Part shown: piece by piece, positions 1 through 8,974 of the stretch
Numbering within the stretch: position 1 is the first letter of the stretch
How the letters are laid out: each line of letters opens with the position of its first letter
Origin: Ferrimonas sp. YFM
Lineage (GTDB): Bacteria > Pseudomonadota > Gammaproteobacteria > Enterobacterales > Shewanellaceae
DNA: 64,000 bases
Assembly: GCF_030296015.1 (NCBI RefSeq)
Contig: NZ_AP027368.1
Coordinates: 2,480,001 to 2,544,000, forward strand
Reading direction: 5' to 3'
Notes under the pieces: generated by a model
Databases searched by the model: none
The model's input: only the letters and a program-made list of their open reading frames with translations
What the model was told of the DNA's origin: nothing
Made by a program: the position numbers and the translations under genes

Positions 1-345
1 GCCAAGGCCGAGGTGTACCCCTCCAGCCTATCAGGAGGTCAGAAGCAGCGGGTGGCCATCGCCCGGGCCCTGGCGATGGAACCGGATCTCATGCTGTTCG
101 ATGAGCCCACCTCCGCCCTGGACCCGGAGATGGTCGGCGACGTGCTGGACGTGATGAAGTCCCTGGCGGACGACGGCATGACCATGGTGATCGTCACCCA
201 TGAGATGGGCTTCGCCCGGGAGGTCTCAGACCGGGTTCTGTTTATCGACGGCGGCGAGGTGGTGGAAAGCGGACCGCCCCAACAGATCTTCGATGCCCCG
301 CAGCAACAGAGGACCCAGTCTTTCCTCTCCAAAGTGCTCAGATAG
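1..345 (+). CDS. Amino-acid ABC transporter ATP-binding protein, 3' part only
   Basis: Only the last ~114 residues lie in the window; the frame is open to base 1. The piece starts just before the ABC signature LSGGQ and contains [10 protein letters not shown], the Walker B box [14 protein letters not shown] and the H-loop region VTHEMGFA. The run [15 protein letters not shown] and the ending with GPPQQIF are typical of polar amino-acid importer ATPases (GlnQ/HisP/ArtP class). It would energise uptake through a membrane permease lying upstream. A Rho-independent terminator follows at once, so this is the last gene of its operon. The last 86 bp of coding sequence recur in damaged form near 1445. 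Substrate unknown. Confidence 0.9.
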   Translation, partial: AKAEVYPSSLSGGQKQRVAIARALAMEPDLMLFDEPTSALDPEMVGDVLDVMKSLADDGMTMVIVTHEMGFAREVSDRVLFIDGGEVVESGPPQQIFDAPQQQRTQSFLSKVLR

Positions 346-349
346 ACAA

Positions 350-375
350 AAGCCCCCAAGTTTGGGGGCTTTTTG
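350..375 (+). terminator. Rho-independent terminator of the ABC ATPase gene
   Basis: The stem AGCCCCCAA/TTGGGGGCT closes on a 2-base loop and is followed by TTTT, five bases after the stop codon. The same terminator recurs at 1535-1560. Confidence 0.9.
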
Positions 376-467
376 ATGTCGAGGATGCATCAATCAAACA
401 GGAGTTTGTGGCGGTTATCGCCAAACAGCGGTCATTGAAGCCTTCAATTACTCTGAATTCTTAAACC

Positions 468-1157
468 TTACCGACGAAGCACCGCAATCCATCGTCCCAG
501 GTTTAGCAAGCTGGTCAGCGAGGCAGCGACATAGGTCAGTGCCGCCGCCTTGAGAATTTTCTCCGCATGCTTCAGGTCACCGTCGTGCAGGTACTCGCCT
601 TTCTCCAGGAGCGGCAGCGCCTTGCCATAACTGGCATCGAACTCAACTGGAAGGGTTATCAGATGCACCAAGGTACTCAGTGCCATGGAAACGACGCCAA
701 TCACTATCGTTAATGCTCCCGCTTGCGGAACGCGGGTTAGTAGAAGGATAAGCGGAGCCGCCACTAGCATAATGCCAGCAAGACGCTCGCCTACCACTGC
801 TGTCTTAACGAGTTTCTGCCGCGCAAGGAACAACGACTCGCCCCGTGAATCCTGAATGGCATGCCCCACCTCATGGGCGGCAACGGTCACTGCCGTCAAG
901 GAGTATCCTGAGTAGTTTTTCGGCGTCAGACGTACAGCCTTAGCGGTCGGATCATAATGATCACCGTCAGAGGTCTCCTCTACCTGGACGTCACCCAGGC
1001 CGTAGCTGTCCAGCAGGTGGCGCGCAAGTTCGCCACCGGTTCCCTGTTTACGGTAACGATCTGCCGGCTGTGCGTACTTTTCCATCACATGTTTGACCCA
1101 CATACCCGGCAAGAAGACGCATAATGTGATGATGAGTAAGATGATGATCCAGACCAT
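468..1157 (-). CDS. YugP-type neutral zinc metallopeptidase, membrane-bound
   Basis: About 229 residues. The N-terminus is a hydrophobic segment (MVWIIILLIITLCVFLPG) followed by WVKHVMEKYA, as in the YugP / Zn_peptidase_2 family (PF04298). The zinc-binding motif HEVGHAIQD lies near residue 100, followed by more hydrophobic segments. The family comprises membrane-anchored zinc proteases of poorly known role. I chose the internal ATG at 1157 because the reading frame upstream of it is unlike the family; no strong ribosome binding site is visible. The gene lies between two copies of the 3' end of the neighbouring ABC ATPase gene, which suggests it arrived by insertion or unequal duplication. Confidence 0.85.
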   Translation of the reverse strand: MVWIIILLIITLCVFLPGMWVKHVMEKYAQPADRYRKQGTGGELARHLLDSYGLGDVQVEETSDGDHYDPTAKAVRLTPKNYSGYSLTAVTVAAHEVGHAIQDSRGESLFLARQKLVKTAVVGERLAGIMLVAAPLILLLTRVPQAGALTIVIGVVSMALSTLVHLITLPVEFDASYGKALPLLEKGEYLHDGDLKHAEKILKAAALTYVAASLTSLLNLGRWIAVLRR

Positions 1158-1444
1158 GTAAATCGCTATGCAATGAGTATTTGTGCGGCTACTGATCATT
1201 ATACGCATAGAAATGAGCAGCAGATGCTTGCCGACGACTGTCTGCTTCAGAAGTTGGCGCAAAGCGGAAACGACTTTTAACAGAGCCTCACTGGACACCC
1301 ACCTTTGCATCCGTGGGGCATCCATCTCGAGAAGCTCCCAGCACTGTCCAACTGCTTGCTGTCAGTCTCAGCTTTGCTGGGGACGTTACGAGCAACGAGA
1401 ACCAAAGCTCTTTGGTTGGATGTCCAGTCAACTTCACCGCAAAA

Positions 1445-1560
1445 TGGTGGAATGCGGACCGCCCCAGCAGATCTTCGATGCAACGCAGTAACAAAGGACC
1501 CTGTCCTTCCTCTCCAAAGTGCTCAGATAGACAAGAGCCCCCAAGTTTGGGGGCTTTTTG
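1445..1560 (+). pseudogene. Decayed duplicate of the ABC ATPase 3' end and terminator
   Basis: These 116 bases align without gaps to 260-375 (constant offset 1185), with about nine substitutions. One substitution turns the CAG CAA pair into CAG TAA, so the copy cannot be translated through. The terminator hairpin is preserved at 1535-1560. No start or upstream part of the ATPase is present, so this is a fragment. Between the metallopeptidase start (1157) and this copy I see no convincing gene. Confidence 0.9.
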
Positions 1561-1627
1561 ACGGATTAAGGCTCCATCCAACTTCTCAATGGAAGCAACA
1601 CCAATTGAGTATCAACTCCTACCCAAG

Positions 1628-3232
1628 TTATAGAGCTCGCCTCACATCCATTGCAGTCGCAAGGCTGGGAAACAGTAACTTCAACCAGTGTTCTATTACC
1701 GGCTGAGGTGCAAAAGCGCTGAGGTCGGGTTGTGGGTTCGCGGCAGTAATTTTGTAATCAGGCTGGCAGGCTGAGGCCACCATCATTTCCAAGGCAACGA
1801 CCTGAACACCAAGAGCCTGCGATGCCATGAGAGCGGCACGTTTCAGTACAGGATGAAGACGTTGAGTGACATCTTCACCGCTGTGTTCTGATGCCGGCAC
1901 GATGACGTTCTGCTTGTAGTGCTCGCCTTGATCGATAAAGCGACCTCCAGTCTTGGAAGCAAACACATCATTGCCAATAACTAACACAACAAGTTTTTGT
2001 CCAAAAATGCTCTCCCGGGCCACCCATTTCAATGTACTGTTTTGCACAAAATGCCACGCCCCTTCAAGCTCAGCCTCGGTCTTCAAACCCAGTAAAGCCT
2101 GCTCATTGTCATTGCGTTCAACAGGCAATAAATCTATCGACACGAAAGGCTTTGCAAACTCTTCCAGCACCTTCTTCGAAGAGATCGAGCATTGTGCAGG
2201 CACAGCTACATCTATCCCCCTCAACAATGAGTTGCTGAGATGAAGATCATCGCATACTTGCAGGGCAACCGCGCTGGTTAACTCAGGCAGTGTCCCGTTA
2301 CAACGTACCGTCTGTCCCGCCAGCTGAAGTGAAAACAGCTCTCTAGCAGGATCGTGTATCTGTACCGAAATCCCCAGACGACGCGCTTGTTCAACCAACG
2401 TCAGGGTTTGAGTACTCAATGAATCCGGCTGGCACTCAGCTTCGCTGGTGTACAAAGGTTCATTGACTGCATTTCGATTCTTAACTGAGTAAACCGGAAC
2501 GCGCGCAAACCCCATTTTTTCAGCCAGTGAGCAGTCATCCTGCTCGTCATGAACTATCGACCAGTCAAGGAAATTGCGCCCTTTCGCCCGGAACCGTTTT
2601 GCTAACTCAGAAACTAACACGCTGGACACTTCTGGTAGTGGAGAGTCTTCAACAACGGCAAGCGACCACGCACTAGAACCATTGTCGGGATCATCAAACG
2701 CTAGCTTATGATCAATACCAAAAACACATCCAAGCAATTGGCCGGATTGTTCATCTTCCGCTACGAGCACTGATAATGAAGGCTCGGCAAACATCTTGTG
2801 AGTAAAGTCATCACCGAGATCCACCCTTCCTAAATCAAGCAGCAATTTATTGATGTTGTATTCGTCCCAACCCCCCATCATTGGACGGACCCGTAATCTA
2901 GGAGAGCAGACAACCTCTGGTTCAGCGCCAGACAAATCAAGCCGATAGGTCAACGAGGGGTCAATAAACAACTTATGCGGAGCTTTCGATACCAGCACCT
3001 GAGGTTCCCGGCAATAAAACACCACATCAGAACGCAACTGATCCTCATCATTTAGATCGTCTATCAACGCCTGGTGATCAGCGTAAGTATGGCCAAACAG
3101 AACTCGTCCCCAACCACAATGAACCAGCGACCTGCGTTTCATTGTTTTCTCTGCCAGCTCAGGAGAATCCCCCCAATGCTTGAGAGAGGCCATTGACTGG
3201 AAATCCACCGCGAGATTATCCCGGTTACTCAC
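1628..3232 (-). CDS. GNAT/ATP-grasp protein related to N-acetylglutaminylglutamine synthetase
   Basis: About 534 residues. The N-terminal third carries the CGWGRVLFGHTY motif and a GNAT-like acetyltransferase region (LLGCVFGID through DEQDDCSLAEKMGF). The C-terminal third begins with the NGTLPELTSAVALQVCDDL segment and ends in an ATP-grasp-like block (VQVVALEMMVASACQPDYKI). This order matches the Ngg family (TIGR03103 type), which makes the osmoprotectant N-acetylglutaminylglutamine amide with an AsnO-type amidotransferase. The middle of the ATP-grasp domain is shortened and lacks the usual KP..GEQG-type nucleotide loop, so ligase activity is doubtful. The start is GTG at 3232, five bases after a good GGAGG; an earlier in-frame extension has no such site. 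No asnO-like gene is nearby. Confidence 0.65.
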   Translation of the reverse strand: MSNRDNLAVDFQSMASLKHWGDSPELAEKTMKRRSLVHCGWGRVLFGHTYADHQALIDDLNDEDQLRSDVVFYCREPQVLVSKAPHKLFIDPSLTYRLDLSGAEPEVVCSPRLRVRPMMGGWDEYNINKLLLDLGRVDLGDDFTHKMFAEPSLSVLVAEDEQSGQLLGCVFGIDHKLAFDDPDNGSSAWSLAVVEDSPLPEVSSVLVSELAKRFRAKGRNFLDWSIVHDEQDDCSLAEKMGFARVPVYSVKNRNAVNEPLYTSEAECQPDSLSTQTLTLVEQARRLGISVQIHDPARELFSLQLAGQTVRCNGTLPELTSAVALQVCDDLHLSNSLLRGIDVAVPAQCSISSKKVLEEFAKPFVSIDLLPVERNDNEQALLGLKTEAELEGAWHFVQNSTLKWVARESIFGQKLVVLVIGNDVFASKTGGRFIDQGEHYKQNVIVPASEHSGEDVTQRLHPVLKRAALMASQALGVQVVALEMMVASACQPDYKITAANPQPDLSAFAPQPVIEHWLKLLFPSLATAMDVRRAL

Positions 3233-3462
3233 ACATTCCTCCTTCTTGATTGCCGAACTCCATAGACAGATAGTGCACCCTCCATGGACGCACTGGTATT
3301 GTCTACACACCCAATAAAGGTTACAGCTCAAATTAAAAAAAATCAAAGATTCGACAAGAACGATCAATAAGCCACTGATTAAACGTGGAGTTGTTCGACT
3401 TTGCATCATGCAGAAGATGTCGATATGATTTGTACACTATCTTTACCCAGTCAGATCCCCTT

Positions 3463-4353
3463 ATGAAAGCAAGCCTCACAACAATCCTCATGTGCGTTGT
3501 CACTCTTCTTTTCAGCCACAACCTGTTTGCTGCTGCAGCGCCCCTCACAGAGGAGCAGGAAGTACGTGATTCCGTCAGTCAATTGGATAAGCCCCTCTAC
3601 AACCCGTTTGTGGAGCGGTACCTTCTCGACGAGGTCAAATCTCTGAGAACCGAGTTACAAGCACAAAGGACAGAGTTCATCGGCGAGTTAAACAAGAAGC
3701 AGATGGCCCTTGCCAATCACTCGGTCACCTACGCGACGGATACTGTGACCTACTTCTTTTATCTGGTGGCAGGCGCCTCCTCCCTATTGGTCCTGGTTGG
3801 CTGGACCTCCATCAGAGACATCAAAGACAAAGCCTTGACGATGACCGACCAGGAAGTAACCAAATTGATCAATCGTTACGAAAAACGCCTCAAAAGCGTT
3901 GAGGAGCAGATGAATGCCAAAGAGAAGCTGATTTCTGAGAATAAGAGTGAACTGGAACGGACGAACGAAGTGCACTCACTATGGCTGAGGGCCAGTCAGG
4001 AAGTCAGTGAAGAGCAAAAAATCACCATTTATGATCAAATCCTGCAATTACGCCCAGACGATGTTGAAGCACTCACTTATAAGGCTGATTCCGCCCTTGA
4101 ACTGAGTGAGCCCAAATGGGCAATCAACCTATGCCGACAAGCCTTGCAGATCGACCCGGAGAATGGCCACGCCTTCTACCAACTGGCCTGCGCTGCGTCT
4201 GCTCTGGGTGAATTGGAGGAAGCCTCCTTACACCTGCAGCGCGCCATCGACATCTCACCGGACTACCTGGGGTATGCGGACACGGACCCACAGCTTCGTC
4301 CGCTCGTTGAAAGCGGTCGCATTGCAGGGCTGACGGTAAGATCTCCCGAATAA
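3463..4353 (+). CDS. Membrane-anchored TPR protein, function unknown
   Basis: About 296 residues. It has a signal-peptide-like N-terminus (to LFAAAAP), one membrane segment near residues 96-116 (YFFYLVAGASSLLVLVGW), a charged, probably coiled-coil stretch (about 130-175), and C-terminal tetratricopeptide repeats (ALTYKADSALELSEPKWAI, GHAFYQLACAASALGELEEA). TPR domains mediate protein contacts, so it is probably a scaffold at the membrane. The ATG at 3463 was chosen because it starts the signal peptide; the ribosome binding site is weak. It is divergent from the GNAT/ATP-grasp gene and convergent with the PsiE-like gene. No specific family recognised. Confidence 0.7.
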   Translation: MKASLTTILMCVVTLLFSHNLFAAAAPLTEEQEVRDSVSQLDKPLYNPFVERYLLDEVKSLRTELQAQRTEFIGELNKKQMALANHSVTYATDTVTYFFYLVAGASSLLVLVGWTSIRDIKDKALTMTDQEVTKLINRYEKRLKSVEEQMNAKEKLISENKSELERTNEVHSLWLRASQEVSEEQKITIYDQILQLRPDDVEALTYKADSALELSEPKWAINLCRQALQIDPENGHAFYQLACAASALGELEEASLHLQRAIDISPDYLGYADTDPQLRPLVESGRIAGLTVRSPE

Positions 4354-4370
4354 CAACCCGCTTCCACCAC

Positions 4371-4808
4371 TCAGTGGTCATCACCAGAGATCAGTTTCTC
4401 CCTTTGATAGACCACTACGGCAGCAATCCTGATGGTCCCCAAGACCAGCAGAAATACTGAGAAGGCGTAGAGCATCTCCGCCTTGATCTCATGTTTAAAC
4501 AGGGCAATGAGTATCTCGCGCACAATGAATACGATGGCAGCGTCAAGGATGAACGTCAGGCGTAATCGATGAGACTTAAAGTACTCTACCAATGACTTTG
4601 ACAGCTCTATCATCACATACAAAGTCAGTACGTCGGTGATGATGTGGATGTAATTCCCCGTTACCCCTTCAGCCCTTATCAGGTCCCAGGTGGTGAAAAA
4701 CAGCTTCATCGCTCCGATGGCAACCCCAATGGAGATGAACAGCAAGATCAGGCCAAATACAGCATCGATCGCCCTGTCGTAATACACCTTAATTTTGTCA
4801 CTGAGCAT
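4371..4808 (-). CDS. PsiE-like small integral membrane protein
   Basis: About 145 residues with four predicted membrane spans (AVFGLILLFISIGVAIGA, HIITDVLTLYVMIEL, ILDAAIVFIVREILIAL, YAFSVFLLVLGTIRIAAVV). The layout and the FIVREILIALFKHE segment fit the phosphate-starvation-inducible PsiE family (PF06146), whose biochemical role is unknown. The ATG at 4808 follows a good GGGGAGG site; the longer frame upstream is not needed. Convergent with the TPR gene, 17 bp apart. Confidence 0.75.
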   Translation of the reverse strand: MLSDKIKVYYDRAIDAVFGLILLFISIGVAIGAMKLFFTTWDLIRAEGVTGNYIHIITDVLTLYVMIELSKSLVEYFKSHRLRLTFILDAAIVFIVREILIALFKHEIKAEMLYAFSVFLLVLGTIRIAAVVVYQREKLISGDDH

Positions 4809-5041
4809 GACGCCTCCCCGGGAAAGAGCGACCTTGAGTTCATGAAAGAGCAAGACTCCAGGGCCAGGCGGCTAAGCCTCCGGCCGAGGTTAGCTAAATG
4901 TAGGCACAGGTAAGGGATATTTCACAGAAAACTCCGGACGTTTGGCAGACGCTTTGCGCGAAGACAGCTCTATACTGAAATGGCAAAGTCAGCGATTCAG
5001 AGAATGAGAAAGCCTGACCATAAGTTAATGAGGAGGCAAGA

Positions 5042-5893
5042 ATGTACCGAGCGACTCTGCTGCTGTCTGCTCTGGAGGGCGACCTGTCTCTGGTAAGATC
5101 AAAACTGCGAACTCTCCTTCGCGCGGTCAACTCCCCTTGCCGCCTGATGATCCACGGTGAATCCCCGCCCCTGCAACGCTTCTATCTGTTTGACGATAGG
5201 GAACTGGCGGCCGCCGCGGAAATCTACAAGCAACAGGTCGTAGACTGGGCCCAGGCTCTTATCGCCCCGCTTGTATCAGGAAAAGTCACCCTGGAACTGG
5301 ACTACATCTGGAGCAAGCATCTGGAAAGAGAACAAAAGCAATGGGAATCGGAGTCTGATCTGTTGGTGGTCTACTGTGCAGACAAGCGGGTTCCACCCAG
5401 ATTTCGGAGAGTCATAGAGCAGAGCCAGTGTCCGGTGTTAGTGCTAAGTGACAAGTCATGGCCGCCCCAGTTGTCCTTGCTGGCCGCCATCGATCCCTTC
5501 CACAAGAGTGACCGTCAGGCCAATATGGACGTTGAAATAGTCAATCAGGCGCTGAGGCTAAACCGAGCCCTCAATGGCGAGGTCAGCCTGGTGCACAGCT
5601 GTTATGTACCCGCCTACATGGTCAGATACCGCGCTATGATTCAGTCCACCCATCAACAGGTGATCCAGGAGTTCATTTCAAGTAATGGCTGGCGAAAACT
5701 CAATTGGCGATTGCTTCAGGGAGAGCCATCGCAGTCCTTAATCAGTTATTGCCAGAAGCACCGCATCGACATTCTGGTAATGGGACTGGTCGCCCGTGGA
5801 CTGTTTCAAAGGCAGATAACCGGCAGCACCAGCGAGCAAGTTATGGAAACCCTGCACAGTGATCTGCTGTTGATACCCAAGGAGAGAACTTAG
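5042..5893 (+). CDS. Universal stress protein, tandem-domain (UspE-like)
   Basis: 283 residues, the length of two fused Usp domains as in UspE. The second domain is clearer: it ends with DILVMGLVARGLFQRQITGSTSEQVMETL, which carries the G-x-x-G-(9)-G-S/T type of phosphate loop in loose form. The first ends with CPVLVLSDKSW. These cytoplasmic proteins act in stress survival, often through nucleotide binding. A strong site (GAGGAGG) lies six bases before the ATG. The 3' end overlaps the convergent zntB-like gene by four bases, so both stop codons share the TTAG sequence. Confidence 0.85.
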   Translation: MYRATLLLSALEGDLSLVRSKLRTLLRAVNSPCRLMIHGESPPLQRFYLFDDRELAAAAEIYKQQVVDWAQALIAPLVSGKVTLELDYIWSKHLEREQKQWESESDLLVVYCADKRVPPRFRRVIEQSQCPVLVLSDKSWPPQLSLLAAIDPFHKSDRQANMDVEIVNQALRLNRALNGEVSLVHSCYVPAYMVRYRAMIQSTHQQVIQEFISSNGWRKLNWRLLQGEPSQSLISYCQKHRIDILVMGLVARGLFQRQITGSTSEQVMETLHSDLLLIPKERT

Positions 5894-6864
5894 AGCCAAC
5901 GGCTGCGCTTGAACAAAAACCACTGCAACCCGACCAGAACAACAAGCAACCCACAAAATATCCAGAATGAGAGAGGATAGTCAGCCCCGGGTATGCCGCC
6001 AATATTGACCCCCAACAACCCGGTCAGGAACCCTAAGGGAAGAAAAATGGCCGCAACCAGAGACAACACATACATTCTGTTGTTCATCCGTTCACCCAGC
6101 CGGTTGTTGAGCTCCTCCTGGGCCACCACCGCTCGCTCGCGCACAGAGTCCAGGCCTTCGATAAACCGACTTAGATGATCGCCTACCTCTCGGATCGCCA
6201 AACGTTCCTCCTGAGTCAACCAGGCAGCTTTGAGGGCCTGCAACTGTTGAAGGGCTTCCTTTTGCGGTGATAAGTATCGCCTTAAAGAGATAACCGTGCG
6301 TCGCAATGACGCAATCTGGCTGCGAAGGCTCTGACTGTCGGAGGTGAGCATCTGCTCCTCGATCTCATCGATCTGGTCTTCGGTTTCATCAATGGTCCCC
6401 TGCATCCGGGCCATCAATCGCTCAGTGAGCACAACCAGAAACTCACCAACATTACGTGGCCCCTCGTCCAACTCCCAAAGATCAGCAATGTCCTTAACCG
6501 ACAACAAAGGACGTTTTCGAGTGCTGAGAATGCGCTGACCGTCGGTCCACAAACGAATCCCCACCATATCTTCGGGATCTGAACCCGGGCTGAGGTTCAC
6601 CCCCCTCAGATTCAACAGCAACCCCTCCGGCAACACCGTCGCTCTGGGTCGACTGCCTTCGGACAACAACGCATCGATGGCAACGCGTTCCAATCCACTG
6701 TGTTGCTCTATCCAGGCTTTCGCGCCTTCATCGGTGTAGTCAAAATGCAACCACAGAGGATCGTTGCCAGAGCTCCAATCAACGCTCTCACATTGCTCCA
6801 CAGGCTCTGCGCCACCCTGGCCATCGAAGCGGCGACCAATGATCAATCCCTGGCTGTTATTCAT
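5890..6864 (-). CDS. zntB: CorA-family zinc transporter ZntB
   Basis: About 324 residues. A long cytoplasmic domain rich in acidic and coiled-coil sequence (DETEDQIDEIEEQML) is followed by two C-terminal membrane spans. The loop between them carries GVNIGGIPG in place of CorA's GMN signature, which marks the ZntB subgroup. ZntB forms pentamers and moves zinc, probably with protons. The ATG at 6864 was chosen because it starts the conserved domain; a longer frame exists upstream. It is divergent from mgtE, so two metal transporters share an intergenic region of about 230 bp. Confidence 0.9.
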   Translation of the reverse strand: MNNSQGLIIGRRFDGQGGAEPVEQCESVDWSSGNDPLWLHFDYTDEGAKAWIEQHSGLERVAIDALLSEGSRPRATVLPEGLLLNLRGVNLSPGSDPEDMVGIRLWTDGQRILSTRKRPLLSVKDIADLWELDEGPRNVGEFLVVLTERLMARMQGTIDETEDQIDEIEEQMLTSDSQSLRSQIASLRRTVISLRRYLSPQKEALQQLQALKAAWLTQEERLAIREVGDHLSRFIEGLDSVRERAVVAQEELNNRLGERMNNRMYVLSLVAAIFLPLGFLTGLLGVNIGGIPGADYPLSFWIFCGLLVVLVGLQWFLFKRSRWL

Positions 6865-7095
6865 AAGTGTCTCATCCTCGAAATACTCCACTAATCTTAG
6901 ATAGATGCCGGTAAGAAAGATATCAAAACCCGGCTTGAGGCATTCATTGAACTGAGTTCCATTACAGCTCAAATGGCGTACAAAAAGCACACAGAAAAAT
7001 AGTTGAAACCTGACAACAGATTTTGATTGTGGAAATCCGATTTTGGGCGCATGATGCCGCCCAAAATTGACCCTTTTTTAACCACGCCTGCGGCA

Positions 7096-8478
7096 ATGGA
7101 GAGCACCTTGACCGAACTACCAAACGAAATTGACCACTCCAGGGAAGAGGTCAGTCAACTGGTTGAAAAGCTGAGCCAGGCAACGGATGGTCAGCAGGAA
7201 TCCCTGTTCGAGCAGGCCATTGAGCGAGTAGAAGCGGGTGAAATCGCGCTGCTGCTGGAATCCCTGCCCATAAGCGAACGCCTGGAAAGATGGCAGCAGG
7301 TGGCCCAGGATGAGCAACTGGATGTATTGGTGGCCATGCGCGCAGAAGCCCGTGGCGCCATTCTACGCACCCTGCCCGAATCCACTTTGATTGCCCTGCT
7401 CGATCGCGTTGACGCGGAGTCGTTGATTGAGCTGGCGGACGATCTGCCCGAGTCCATCGTAGACGCCGCCGTAGGCAGGATGACTGCAAGGCAGAGGAAC
7501 TGGTTCGAACAAGCCAATCAGTTTGATGATGACGAAGTGGGCCGCTATCTCAACCATGAGATGGTGCTGATTCCGGTTAACGCCCGAGCTGCGGACGCCC
7601 TTCGCGTGCTGTTACGCAGCCGCTATCCCTTCAGTGATCAAGCCTACCTGGTCGATGCACAGGGGGTATATCAGGGAGCAATCTCATTACAACAGTTAGC
7701 CAGCCTGACAGGATCACAGCGGCTGCTGGATGCACCTTTGCTGGACCTGGCGCCACTGCAGGCCACAACCAGCCTGGTAGATGCAACTGAAGCGGTTGAA
7801 CACTCGGATCTCTCCGCCCTGCCAGTCATCGATCAGGACGGGCGTTTGCTCGGGCGCATCAGCCTGCAACTGGCCCTGGAACTGACCAGAGAAGAGTATG
7901 AGTCACGCCTGATGGCCACTGTGGGCCTGGATGAGGAAACCGACCTGTTCTCGCCAATATGGCAAAGCAGCAAACGCCGGGCACTGTGGCTGGGAATCAA
8001 CCTGCTCACCGCCCTGCTCGCTTCCTGGGTAATTGGCCAGTTTGAAGCCACACTGGTTCAAGTGGTGTCTCTGGCCGTATTGATGCCCATAGTTGCTTCC
8101 ATGGGCGGTATTGCTGGCAGTCAGACACTGACTTTGGTGGTAAGAGGCCTGGCCATGGGCCAACTGGCGCAGGGCAACTTGCGAGCCTTGCTGTCGAAAG
8201 AGATGGGTGTAGGCCTTCTTAACGGCATTACCTGGTCGGTGATTATTGGCGCGGTCGCAGGACTTTGGTTTCACGACCTGGCCACAGGATTGGTGATGGC
8301 CGCGGCCATCATCATCAACATTGTGGTGGCCGCTTTGGCCGGCGTCATCATCCCGGTGGTTCTGGATCGCCAGGAGATTGATCCTGCCCTGTCCGGCTCT
8401 GTGGTTCTGACCACAGTCACCGACGTCGTGGGCTTCCTGACATTCCTGGGGCTGGGCACACTCGTCCTGCTCCCTTAA
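7096..8478 (+). CDS. mgtE: Magnesium transporter MgtE
   Basis: About 460 residues. An N-terminal helical MgtE domain (SLPISERLERWQQV, ESLIELADDLPES) is followed by two CBS repeats (around residues 140-260) and five C-terminal membrane spans (from RALWLGINLLTALLASWVIG), with the SMGGIAGSQTLTL pore segment. MgtE is a magnesium channel gated by cytoplasmic magnesium through the CBS and N domains. The start is uncertain: ATG at 7096 gives family length, but ATG at 7051 and TTG at 7027 are in frame and none has a clear ribosome site. A 7-bp hairpin (8482-8499) separates it from the RimB-like gene. Confidence 0.9.
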   Translation: MESTLTELPNEIDHSREEVSQLVEKLSQATDGQQESLFEQAIERVEAGEIALLLESLPISERLERWQQVAQDEQLDVLVAMRAEARGAILRTLPESTLIALLDRVDAESLIELADDLPESIVDAAVGRMTARQRNWFEQANQFDDDEVGRYLNHEMVLIPVNARAADALRVLLRSRYPFSDQAYLVDAQGVYQGAISLQQLASLTGSQRLLDAPLLDLAPLQATTSLVDATEAVEHSDLSALPVIDQDGRLLGRISLQLALELTREEYESRLMATVGLDEETDLFSPIWQSSKRRALWLGINLLTALLASWVIGQFEATLVQVVSLAVLMPIVASMGGIAGSQTLTLVVRGLAMGQLAQGNLRALLSKEMGVGLLNGITWSVIIGAVAGLWFHDLATGLVMAAAIIINIVVAALAGVIIPVVLDRQEIDPALSGSVVLTTVTDVVGFLTFLGLGTLVLLP

Positions 8479-8521
8479 CCCTGGCGCCAGAGGGCGCCAA
8501 ACATCAGCCCGAGGAGGCTGT

Positions 8522-8974
8522 ATGGACAGTGAAAAGAGATCGGCCAAAAGGTGTGCCGGTTGGCGGGAATGGGCCGCTCTACCCGATTTGGGCATAGGGA
8601 AGATAAAGGCCAAGATGGATACCGGGGCCCGAACCTCCTGTCTGCATGCGTTTCATACCCGGGTATTCGACAAAGAGGGCCAGCCCTGGCTGGAGTTTCA
8701 CGTGCACCCTATTCAAAGAGATGTAGACACCGTAGTGATCTGTCAGGCCCCGATTGTCGACCAACGTGACGTGACCGATTCCGGCGGTCATGTGGAAAAC
8801 AGGCCGGTGATTCTGACCCTACTGACCCTTGGCAGCGAGAGCTGGCCCATTGAGATGACCGTCACCAACAGAGACACCATGAAGTTTCGCATGCTCATCG
8901 GTCGCACCGCCATGAGCGGCCGACTGCTGATTGACTCCGACTCATCCTATTTGCTTGGAGAGCAACCCAAATGA
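8522..8974 (+). CDS. rimB: RimB-like retropepsin-fold protease (PF05618)
   Basis: 150 residues, full length for the family once called ATP-dependent zinc protease and now seen as retropepsin-like. Visible are [20 protein letters not shown], the aspartic-protease-style DTGA motif near residue 37, and [16 protein letters not shown] at the end. In other proteobacteria such proteins occur with RimK, and in Pseudomonas RimB acts against the glutamate tails RimK adds to ribosomal protein S6. A strong GAGGAGG site precedes the ATG. The stop overlaps the rimK start by four bases (ATGA), so the two are translationally coupled. Confidence 0.85.
   Translation: MDSEKRSAKRCAGWREWAALPDLGIGKIKAKMDTGARTSCLHAFHTRVFDKEGQPWLEFHVHPIQRDVDTVVICQAPIVDQRDVTDSGGHVENRPVILTLLTLGSESWPIEMTVTNRDTMKFRMLIGRTAMSGRLLIDSDSSYLLGEQPK

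Noticed and set aside
1183-1706. Overlapping plus-strand open frames of 80-130 codons
   Set aside because: They run through the decayed repeat and show no family likeness; the only real signal is the repeated ABC ATPase end.
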